NCBI GenBank assembly: GCA_946188155.1
Contig: CAMHUC010000005.1
Coordinates: 34,222-98,221, forward strand
Origin: an uncultured bacterium
GTDB taxonomy: Bacteria; Bacteroidota; Bacteroidia; Bacteroidales; Bacteroidaceae
Length of the DNA stretch: 64,000 nucleotides
Reading direction: 5' to 3'
Position numbers and translations under genes: made by a program. This document shows positions 57,400 to 64,000 of this stretch, one piece after another. Each line of letters begins with the position of its first letter. Position 1 is the stretch's first letter. The notes below the pieces were generated by a model. The model did no database searches. It saw nothing but the letters and a program-made list of their open reading frames with translations, and had not been told where the DNA came from.

Positions 57400-60300
57400 T
57401 TAGTCCATCGGCTTAATCATCGACTCGATGAACTGGATTTCCTCGTCCGTCAGGTGGTATTTCGCATAGAGGTCGGCATCCGTCCAAGGACGGGTGAAGT
57501 CTTGGAGGGGGACGAAACGAAACCTTTCAGGCGATAAATCTTGTGATGTCATCGATTGGAGAATTAAGAAGCGAGTAAACTTGCATTTCAGATAATTCAT
57601 GCAGTTCATAGTCTCTTCTTTATTATCAAATGAATCGCCAACTAAAAAAGTTTGAGTGCACACTTCACTAGGTTTAATTATCTGTAGTGAACTTAGCAAC
57701 AAGTACATTCCGTTTTTGTCTGAACCTCCACCACCAGGAGCTGCTTTTGTGAATATCACTTTGTACTTGTCAATCAATTCTCTATTCTTCTCCACCTCAT
57801 CCTTTGAAACGTAAGTAATACTGCCATTGCTGCCGTATAACGAAATAGAACCCTCGAATGGATTCTGCTTCCCTTTGAATGAAGTAATAAATCCAAATGG
57901 TGTCTGGCCACTTACAGTTTCAGTCATGGTAAGTTCACCTTTTGCTATAACTTTTTCTATGATAGAGAGTGCATCGTTTCTTCTTACAAAGGTTTCAAAC
58001 TGATTAAGCTGACGCTTCATTCTTGTAATTCGTCCTTTATGTATTCCTGTAAAGTCACATAGACCATGATAAGATTTGTCCCATAGCATATAGTTGATAC
58101 CACCTGAAATGTCAGCCGTTGGAAATAAGTCTGTAGAATCCACAAAGTCTGTAATAAGTCGTATTCTATTATCATTAAGCATGGCTTTTCTGAATTCTTC
58201 GAGGCCACGACCACCTGTAAACCATCGCGATGGGAAAATCATGGACATATAGTTTGGCTTCATTTGGATAGAGATATCAACAAACTTATTGAATATCAGC
58301 ATTCCATAGTTATCCTTCTTTTCCCCAACATTCACTTGATACGGCGGATTGCCTACTATTGCGTCTAACTTCATATTTGTATCTTGGTTTATTTTCCAGA
58401 AGTGCTTGCCGTCGCGGAAAGTGTTGACGACAGCCTCTGGACGTTCTGAAATGTTCTTGATAAGGTCTTTGTAATATTGCGCATTCACTCGGATATTGCG
58501 GAAGCCTGCAAGGGTGCGCTTTGTGATGCTCTTAGACATAGGCGTCTTGCAGACCACGAGGATGTTCTCCTCGATGGTTGCATCCCACAGGCTCTGGGCG
58601 AAGGCATGACCTATCTCGCCATACTTCTGCTTCATGGCCTCCACACGGGCACGATAGATGTTGTAGGCTACATAGAGCGGATAGAGACCACTCTTCGAGT
58701 TGATTTCAAGGACGTGGGCTTCAGGACGGAACACGTCGCGCGTCACCTTGCCCTGATCCACATAGCGTGGTATGGATAATGGCTGATGGAATGCCTCGTC
58801 GTAGAAGCACCAGCCTCCCAGACAGTCGCTCATGTGCATATTGACTACTCGCCAAGGTGTGAGCACCGTCTCCTTGTCTGGATTGCGGAAGGTGTTGAAG
58901 ATGGCAGAGATGCGCTCTATACGCTCCTCAATAGTAAACTTGTCTGCGGCTCGCGCCATCTCGCGGATGCGCTTTCCTGCCTCACGGAAAATGTCTGGGT
59001 CGTAGTATTTTTTGAACTTGTTGAAGATGGCCTTGGTCACGTCCTTAGGCATGAACTCGTCCCACGACTGAGCATCGATGAGCGAGGCAAAGTTGTCGAT
59101 GGTAATTTCTTCGTCCTCGTCATTTAGCTCTGCTCCGTATATCAGCAGCGGCATACGGATAGAGATGCCACGCAGAATAGAAATGGCATCCTTGCGCTGG
59201 GTGTTGCGCTTCTTCAGTTCTTCCAGTCGCGCCTTTTCCTCAGGTGTCAGGTCTTTCTTTTTCTTCTTCTCCAGTTTCTCCTTCTCGTCGTATTCCTCTT
59301 GGGTGAAGCCCTGGCTGTTCACGTCTATCTCACCCGTCTTGGCCATCGCCTTTGTCTTGCCGATGATGCCCTTCAGGTCGTCGAAGTCCTTGAGGTCAAC
59401 ATCCGTCAGCTTCAGCAGTTCGTCGTTATAGAGCGCACCGTCCTCAAAGCCGCATTGCACCACCTTCTCTATCTGTGCCTTCTTCAGCTGGCCCATCATC
59501 TTGTTCACGTCGTAGGGCTTCATCTGCGAGCCGTCGATAGAGATGATAGGACAGAAGTTCAGGAAGTCGCCCAGTATCTTGCGGTCCTCTTCCGTCTGCT
59601 TGCCGACCTTGGCCGAAACCTTGGCGGTCTCTGCCAATACGCGCAGCGTGCGGTCTGGCGCAAAGTCGAAGGCATAGCATTGCTCCTTCATGCGTCCATG
59701 ACACTCGAAAGGCGTCTGCACACGGAAGATGGTCTGCATATACTGCGCCGCCGAAGTGCTGAAGGAGCCAGCCATCATGAATACGGCGGTCCACGGCTTG
59801 ATGCTTACGCCTGTGGTAAGCCGCCCGCACGACAGCGTGATGGTAAACGTCGCGTCCGGGTCGTTGCCGATGGCATCGTTCACCATTCTCAGTGCCTCCT
59901 TGTTCTCCTCATCCTCATCGCCGTTGCCTGCCACATTCACCGTCTGGAACTTGCCAAACACGGGGTGCTGCTTCAGTTTGGCACTCAAGGCTCTTGCTGC
60001 CTTTACGCCAGGAACGAGCCAGAGCGTATGGCGGAAGATGCGTCGGAAGGTCTCGTTGCTGTATGGATATAGACTGTCTTCGTTTTCCTTGCAAAGCAGA
60101 TTGAGGAAACGGTCCACGTCGGCATCGTGGATAAACGTGTCGTCGTCTTTTGTCCGGAAGAACTCGCGGAAGTTGAATGCTTTTTCATCTTCCATATACT
60201 CAGACATCAGCGTGCCCAGGTCGTAGGTGTAGATGTTGATGGCCGGCAGCGAGGCGTATGGATTTGGCTCGTAAGGGTTGTCTGTAGCCCATGCCTGCTT

Positions 60301-61320
60301 GGCCTTTTGCTCCATCACGTAGTCCCAGGTGAAGATTTCCTCTTCGCTATAGTCGTCGAAGAGGTTAAACGGTGTGCCTGACAGTTGCAGGACTTTGGTA
60401 TTCTCTTTGACCAGTTCTTTCAATACGTTTTGCCCCAACTCCGTCTTGGTGCCTTCATGGGCTTCATCTACTATCACGAAGTCCCACGGGGTCTTGAATA
60501 TCTCGTTGTTCTTGTCGAACTTGCCGCCTACCTGTTCTGAGCCTCTGAGGTCTTGCATGGAGGCGAAATAGACATACTTGCCGCCCTTCTTCGCCAGTTT
60601 CTCCAATACGCCGAATTCTTCGCCATTCCCTCTTGAGCCATAGTGGAAGTCTGTGCAGTCGTAGAATATCTTGCCAAAATCTTCAAACCATCCTTTGTCT
60701 ACCACAGGACGGTGGGTTAATATTAATGTACGCGAGAAGTTTTCTTCTTTTACCACCTGCAGGGCTGAAAGCGTTTTCCCGAAACGCATCTTGGCATTCC
60801 ACAGCATCTGGTTTCCCTTCTTGAACCGCTTGCGTGTCTTGCTGATGGCCTCCTGCTGCTCCGGACGGAAAATGACTGGACTCTGTCCTTTGCTAATGGC
60901 CGAAGGATGCAGGCTGGACTCGCCATGCTTCACGGCGCTGATGGCCCTCTTCACGGTTTCCAAATCGCAGCAAAACCATTCGTCGGCGCCAGTAACACCC
61001 GCAAACTCCTTGCGCCTGATGCCGCTCCGCTCCAACACTTTATGCACTTGTTTGTCGTTGAAACTCATAATCATGCCGTTGCGCACAAAGATGCTTATCT
61101 CAGTGTGAAGTAGTTGGTAGGCTATACCTGCCGTTTTCGTGTATTGTTGGATTCGCTTGTCGGCAGCCTCCTTCAGGGCAGCAGAATTGTTGATGAGATC
61201 TGAGCCGTCGTCCTCGTCGATGGTCGTTTCGCCTATCTTCAGGCAGTCTCGATGCCGCTCGTCATTGATGGCGAAAACATAAATCAGCTTTGATTTCAGT
61301 GATGATTCAAAAGTAGCCAT
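57400..61320 (-). CDS. Restriction-modification fusion: GIY-YIG-like nuclease, helicase and Eco57I-type methylase (1306 aa)
   Basis: Order of domains: (1) N-terminal ~130 residues LIYVFAINDERHRDCLKIGETT ... EISIF ... DEWFCCDLETV, like a GIY-YIG/T5orf172-type nuclease. (2) SF2 helicase: motif I MRFGKTLSA (near 182), motif II VIVDEAHEG (near 283), motif III LSGTPF, motif VI-like QTIFRVQTPF. (3) Charged linker of Lys/Glu repeats (about 680-715). (4) N6-adenine methylase with catalytic NPPYQ (near residue 990) and a C-terminal specificity-like region. This is a type I/IIG/ISP-like all-in-one R-M protein. It starts 9 bp after its partner gene and probably needs it for activity. Confidence 0.82.
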   Translation of the reverse strand: MATFESSLKSKLIYVFAINDERHRDCLKIGETTIDEDDGSDLINNSAALKEAADKRIQQYTKTAGIAYQLLHTEISIFVRNGMIMSFNDKQVHKVLERSGIRRKEFAGVTGADEWFCCDLETVKRAISAVKHGESSLHPSAISKGQSPVIFRPEQQEAISKTRKRFKKGNQMLWNAKMRFGKTLSALQVVKEENFSRTLILTHRPVVDKGWFEDFGKIFYDCTDFHYGSRGNGEEFGVLEKLAKKGGKYVYFASMQDLRGSEQVGGKFDKNNEIFKTPWDFVIVDEAHEGTKTELGQNVLKELVKENTKVLQLSGTPFNLFDDYSEEEIFTWDYVMEQKAKQAWATDNPYEPNPYASLPAINIYTYDLGTLMSEYMEDEKAFNFREFFRTKDDDTFIHDADVDRFLNLLCKENEDSLYPYSNETFRRIFRHTLWLVPGVKAARALSAKLKQHPVFGKFQTVNVAGNGDEDEENKEALRMVNDAIGNDPDATFTITLSCGRLTTGVSIKPWTAVFMMAGSFSTSAAQYMQTIFRVQTPFECHGRMKEQCYAFDFAPDRTLRVLAETAKVSAKVGKQTEEDRKILGDFLNFCPIISIDGSQMKPYDVNKMMGQLKKAQIEKVVQCGFEDGALYNDELLKLTDVDLKDFDDLKGIIGKTKAMAKTGEIDVNSQGFTQEEYDEKEKLEKKKKKDLTPEEKARLEELKKRNTQRKDAISILRGISIRMPLLIYGAELNDEDEEITIDNFASLIDAQSWDEFMPKDVTKAIFNKFKKYYDPDIFREAGKRIREMARAADKFTIEERIERISAIFNTFRNPDKETVLTPWRVVNMHMSDCLGGWCFYDEAFHQPLSIPRYVDQGKVTRDVFRPEAHVLEINSKSGLYPLYVAYNIYRARVEAMKQKYGEIGHAFAQSLWDATIEENILVVCKTPMSKSITKRTLAGFRNIRVNAQYYKDLIKNISERPEAVVNTFRDGKHFWKINQDTNMKLDAIVGNPPYQVNVGEKKDNYGMLIFNKFVDISIQMKPNYMSMIFPSRWFTGGRGLEEFRKAMLNDNRIRLITDFVDSTDLFPTADISGGINYMLWDKSYHGLCDFTGIHKGRITRMKRQLNQFETFVRRNDALSIIEKVIAKGELTMTETVSGQTPFGFITSFKGKQNPFEGSISLYGSNGSITYVSKDEVEKNRELIDKYKVIFTKAAPGGGGSDKNGMYLLLSSLQIIKPSEVCTQTFLVGDSFDNKEETMNCMNYLKCKFTRFLILQSMTSQDLSPERFRFVPLQDFTRPWTDADLYAKYHLTDEEIQFIESMIKPMD

Positions 61321-61329
61321 AGGTTTCTG

Positions 61330-62322
61330 TTATTTCATTAGGTCCATAAATCGTATTTTCTTCTTGTCATTCTTCCAGTCGCGTATCAGGCAATACTGGC
61401 CATTGTGCTTGCGCATGTCGTCTTGCTGACAGCCAGGGCAGTTGACCAGTTTCTCCTGCTCGCCAAAGAGTGTCATTTCCTTTTCCATCACGCCATTACG
61501 GCATGAGTCGGGCACTACGCCTTTCAGCCCGTCCATCTGCCAGAGGTTCCAGGAGATGATGTAAGCAATATAGTTGACGGATTTCAGCAGAGGGGCTTTG
61601 TGGAACTTCGTCTGATAATATTCGATGAAAGTCCAGAGCAGGGCTTCACGTGCCAACAGCAGGTTGTCGCCCTGCCACTCGAAGCCGTAGGTGTTTTTGT
61701 AGGCCGTTTGTGCCCATTCCAGCCATTCGCCGCTCGTGTCCACATTCTCGCTGACCACTCGCAGTTTCCTGTCGAGCAGTCCTATGCGCTGACTGATGGG
61801 GATAGGCTCGCCCGTGGTGGCATCATAACGGCTCACGAGGTAGGGCGCCTCGCCGCAGGTCATCTCCATACGGGTGGCACGAACGTAATCCTTCCACGTC
61901 TTGCCATCGGGAAAATCTATCCTGTCGGTGGTGGCCAGCCATGTGTGGTTTGTGGCATCCTCAACATTGAAGACATTCTTCCGTCCAAACCACGCCTCAT
62001 CCACCAGGTTGTTCTGAGCATTGCATACCCACGACGGGGTGAACACCTCAGCCATATCCTTGGCTCGATCCGTCTGTTCCGCCTTCGATTTGAGCACACG
62101 AGGGCGGATTACCATCCCCCGCTGGCCTGTGATCAGTGCTGGCAATATCGGAGCATGATAGTCGTATCCTCTCCCAAGCGCCTCATAGTCGTGAGTAGCC
62201 CAGAAGATATTCTGTCCTGTGGTATGGTCACGCAGCAGTGTATCAAGCACCTCTGCCGACAATGCCAACAGGTCGTCCTCCCTGATGTCTATCAGCTGAG
62301 GACTCTTGTCGTTGTCTGGCAT
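61330..62322 (-). CDS. Restriction-modification partner subunit
   Basis: 330 residues, cytoplasmic. The segments KAEQTDRAKDMAEVFTPSWVCNAQNN, MEMTCGEAPYLVSRYD, QRIGLLDRKLRVVSEN and YGFEWQGDNLLLARE match a family annotated 'restriction endonuclease subunit M' next to Eco57I-type methylase/helicase proteins. EVFTP recalls the conserved start of N6-adenine methylases, but motif I and NPPY are lacking, so it may complete or regulate the methylase of the large subunit. C-terminal CPGCQQDD with other Cys could bind zinc. The ATG at 62322 is five bases after a stem that can pair 150 bases upstream (see leader feature). Confidence 0.7.
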   Translation of the reverse strand: MPDNDKSPQLIDIREDDLLALSAEVLDTLLRDHTTGQNIFWATHDYEALGRGYDYHAPILPALITGQRGMVIRPRVLKSKAEQTDRAKDMAEVFTPSWVCNAQNNLVDEAWFGRKNVFNVEDATNHTWLATTDRIDFPDGKTWKDYVRATRMEMTCGEAPYLVSRYDATTGEPIPISQRIGLLDRKLRVVSENVDTSGEWLEWAQTAYKNTYGFEWQGDNLLLAREALLWTFIEYYQTKFHKAPLLKSVNYIAYIISWNLWQMDGLKGVVPDSCRNGVMEKEMTLFGEQEKLVNCPGCQQDDMRKHNGQYCLIRDWKNDKKKIRFMDLMK

Positions 62323-62327
62323 TCTTT

Positions 62328-62544
62328 GCGCTTATAGCTTTAGGACAATAAACACTTATCGGAATCTTTTGGGCCTTCGTGGTGCAAGGCCCCTACACAC
62401 GAAAGAAGCGTGTTCGCTCCTTATCGAATGTAGAGGCCCTGAGAAAGCCCTGATGAATGATAAGTGACGTCCACGCTATAAGCGCGAACATTCACAATTA
62501 CCGTTATTCATCATGGAGTAAGAAATTTCTCAGGTTTCTACATT
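62328..62544 (-). ncRNA. Structured leader of the restriction-modification operon
   Basis: Several complementary segments nest in the ~375-base leader. GCGCTTATAGC (62328-62338) pairs with GCTATAAGCGC (62475-62485). CACTTATC (62353-62360) pairs with GATAAGTG (62459-62466). GGGCCTT/AAGGCCC make a hairpin at 62371-62392. AATGTAGAGGCCCTGAGAAA (62427-62446) can pair either with TTTCTCAGGTTTCTACATT (62526-62544) or with GGCCCCTACA (62388-62397), so two folds exclude each other. The outermost stem ends five bases before the ATG at 62322. Regulation of R-M translation is inferred. Confidence 0.55.
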
Positions 62545-62702
62545 CTCCTAATAACTGTTTATGTCGTTATTGTTTTTACCCTCAAAAGTCGCACCGCCGC
62601 CGTCGCTTCGGCTTGCCGGGCTTCGCGGTCAGGGCGGGGTAAAGTAGCGTCGCCGCTGCTCCTTCCTCAGCCTGTCGGGCCCTCAGAGCGGTGTTCAGGG
62701 GG

Positions 62703-62710
62703 CAAAGGTA
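62703..62710 (-). promoter_or_regulatory. TACCTTTG -7 element of the restriction-modification operon
   Basis: TACCTTTG on the minus strand lies about 380 bp before the first start codon, giving the longest leader in the window. Nothing else promoter-like is visible between it and the gene. The 62545-62702 stretch is GC-rich and has no gene. Confidence 0.6.
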
Positions 62711-62762
62711 ATAAGAAAAAATGAAACGGCAAAGGAAAAGGGCTGGATTCTTTTACACACAG

Positions 62763-63190
62763 TTTTTTGAAAAATAGGTTGTAACGTTGTTACATCGCCG
62801 ATGTACAAAGGGCGTGCAACCTGTTTTGGAGGTTGTAAGGTTGTAACAAGGTTGTAACATTTTCCCGCCTTGCAGCAAGCATTTCCTGTCTTGTAGCAAG
62901 CACATCAGTTTGGTTTTTTGATGCCTACTTACAGTGCTGTGGAGCCTGATGCCATACGACAGAAGGCTCCTGGCCGATGCCAGGAGCCTTTCTTTCGCTG
63001 AATTTACTAGTAAATTGAATCAATAACAGCCCTCTGACAAACAAGGAGCACATGCTACAACCGAGCTACGGCATGTTACAACCGAGCAGCGGCATGTTAC
63101 AACCTTGTAGCAACCTTACAACCTGCGAAACAGGTTGCACGCCCTTTGTGGCAGGGCGATGTAACAACGTTACAACCTATTTTTCAAAAT
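62763..63190. mobile_element. Gene-free ~430 bp element with ~97 bp inverted repeats and iterons
   Basis: The left arm (62763-62860) and right arm (about 63093-63190) are inverted copies with only a handful of differences; both hold ATAGGTTGTAACGTTGTTAC, AAAGGGCGTGCAACCTGTTT and GGTTGTAAGGTTG (or complements). Iterons of TTGTAAC fill the arms. At 63051-63104 a 21-bp unit (CATGTTACAACCGAGCAGCGG) repeats 2.5 times. The middle has a strong hairpin (62964-62989) but no reading frame. It may be a non-autonomous mobile element, a remnant, or an origin-like palindrome. Its plan (iterons inverted around a centre) resembles the modules at 16913 and 19408. Confidence 0.65.
62964..62989. terminator. GC-rich hairpin inside the inverted-repeat element
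   Basis: AGGCTCCTGGC (62964-62974), loop CGAT, GCCAGGAGCCT (62979-62989), followed by TTTCTTT: an 11-bp perfect stem like an intrinsic terminator for plus-strand transcription. Confidence 0.75.
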
Positions 63191-63226
63191 TTCCTGGTAA
63201 GGATGCGTGTGGGCAGACTAAAAACA

Positions 63227-63543
63227 TTAATCTTCCTTCACGATAGGATAGAGTTCGATGAACTCGCCCTGATGGCTCTGCCCGTCGTTGATGAGATCGG
63301 CGAACTTCCGGCCGACGGTGTCTATGTCGTGGAACCCCGGCAGAGCCATATTACCGTTGAGGTCGGTGGTTGTTGGACCTGGATGTGTTCATCACGTGCG
63401 CCGACAACAATCTCCCAGCCACTGAGGCCAAGATGCCTGGCGATTCCTAATCCGATGCCCTTGTTGGCACCGGTTATTAAAGCAATTTTTCTCCCATTTC
63501 TTTCTATCTTACAGATGTACCTCCTTGTTGACGACCTCGCCAT
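63227..63543 (-). pseudogene. SDR oxidoreductase gene with internal deletion
   Basis: The N-terminal Rossmann segment KIALITGANKGIGLGIARHL is followed by EIVVGARDE. Then the frame runs out (TAG near 63325), while another frame continues with TTDLNGNMALPGFHDIDTVG, LINDG and GEFIELYPIV to a TAA at 63227-63229. T-D-L-N-G-N is the usual C-terminal segment of this SDR group (PG-x-T-x-TDLNGN). The ~150 residues between, including the Ser and YxxxK active site, are missing. There is no good ATG before the Rossmann motif; the start probably overlaps the JAMM gene. It adjoins the inverted-repeat element. Confidence 0.7.
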
Positions 63544-63907
63544 TCAGTATGCTGAAGGAGTTCAGGTGGATGCCCTCGTGGAGCGAGAGGATGGCGTAGC
63601 GGATGGTGGGGTCGAGGGCCAGTCGGAGGTCTTCCTGCGAGGGGCGCGAGGGCGATGCGGGATGGCTGTGCCAGTTGGCCAGGATTTTCAGCCCCCGGCT
63701 GCGGGCATAGCGAAGGGCGGCAAACTGGTCCTTCGGGGCGAAGGCGAAGTGCTCTGGCGAGTGGTCGATGTTCTCCATCGGGTAGTTCTCCGTGACGACA
63801 TCGCCCTCGGCGGTGCTCGTGCCCAGCAGGTAGCCGCACGTCTCGCAGGGTGCGTCCTGCCGGGCCTGGCTAATCAATTCTTCTATAACATTCTCATTGA
63901 TCTTCAT
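63509..63907 (-). CDS. JAB/MPN-domain (JAMM) metalloprotease-like protein
   Basis: 132 residues, cytoplasmic. The zinc site is complete: E22 in PCETCGYLLG and H80-x-H82-x7-S90-x2-D93 in NWHSHPASPSRPSQED, the JAMM motif. Prokaryotic relatives cleave ubiquitin-like or sulfur-carrier tails (ThiS/MoaD type) or amide-linked cysteine. No ubiquitin-like partner is in view; genes beyond the window edge could supply it. The 3' end overlaps the remnant SDR frame by 35 bp. The ATG at 63907 is clear; the last 93 bases of the window hold no gene that I can support. Confidence 0.85.
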   Translation of the reverse strand: MKINENVIEELISQARQDAPCETCGYLLGTSTAEGDVVTENYPMENIDHSPEHFAFAPKDQFAALRYARSRGLKILANWHSHPASPSRPSQEDLRLALDPTIRYAILSLHEGIHLNSFSILNGEVVNKEVHL

Positions 63908-64000
63908 ACGCCAATGTAATCATAATTACTTATTACTAATTGTTCATTATTGAACTTTCCCACCCTTTTCTTTTCAACAACGAATTAAGACGAATCTCAC

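Noticed and set aside
63051..63104. 21-bp direct repeats considered as a CRISPR array
   Set aside because: Units are directly adjacent with no spacers and no cas genes are near; they are iteron-type tandem repeats.

Overview
The window is a chromosomal segment from a member of the Bacteroidales, most likely a Prevotella-like organism. The evidence is repeated TAnnTTTG (-7) promoter motifs just upstream of genes, a SusC/SusD pair, T9SS-like tails, ORF6N, Rpn and PF09820-type ATPase families, and a Bacteroidetes-type MobV/tyrosine-integrase mobile element. Most genes are fairly GC-rich. One block, about 19.6-26.6 kb, is visibly AT-richer and looks acquired.

Layout. 1-11.8 kb: a cell-envelope locus. 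On the plus strand lie an MsbA-type exporter (cut by the window edge), two LtaS/sulfatase-fold membrane enzymes and a fucosyltransferase-like enzyme. A five-gene minus-strand operon carries GT2, an LpxL-type acyltransferase, a GT11-like enzyme, a YejM/LapC-like protein and a GT8-like enzyme. 11.9-16.7 kb: two secreted proteins, one kelch-like and one built of five PPC-like repeats. 16.9-19.5 kb: a two-gene cassette with a VirE/DUF3874-like primase-helicase, bracketed by two matching palindrome-plus-iteron modules. 19.6-26.6 kb: a degenerate mobilizable island holding a broken Abi gene, a strongly self-complementary RNA candidate, an uncharacterised deiminase / caspase-like protease / secreted-protein cassette, a frameshifted MobV relaxase with candidate oriT hairpins, and a tyrosine integrase. 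26.7-35.3 kb: an AAA-ATPase/PD-(D/E)XK gene, a membrane AraC-type regulator, two GT87 paralogues, GT2 and GT4 enzymes and an Rpn-type nuclease. 35.3-45.7 kb: an HHH/beta-barrel protein, ORF6N and DUF4294 proteins, cysteine and homocysteine synthesis genes (cysK, metY-like), a dicarboxylate/amino-acid symporter, a TonB receptor with a heavy-metal-binding partner, and tcdA. 45.7-56.1 kb: a seven-gene SusCD operon whose enzymes are hydrolases of amides and thiazolines rather than glycosidases. 56.4-64 kb: a phosphoribosyltransferase, a two-gene restriction-modification system with a heavily structured leader, a gene-free ~430 bp inverted-repeat element, a deleted SDR gene and a JAMM protease.

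The strongest candidates for undescribed biology are (1) the deiminase plus caspase-like cassette, (2) the two iteron/palindrome-bounded elements, (3) the SusCD operon with amidohydrolases, a thiazoline hydrolase and a secreted URO-D homologue, and (4) short 'phrase' repeats that normally sit at gene junctions but are also found in-frame inside at least five proteins. Two pseudogenes (Abi, SDR) each keep both ends and lack the middle. No tRNA, rRNA or CRISPR array was seen. All family names come from motif recognition by eye and have not been checked by database search.
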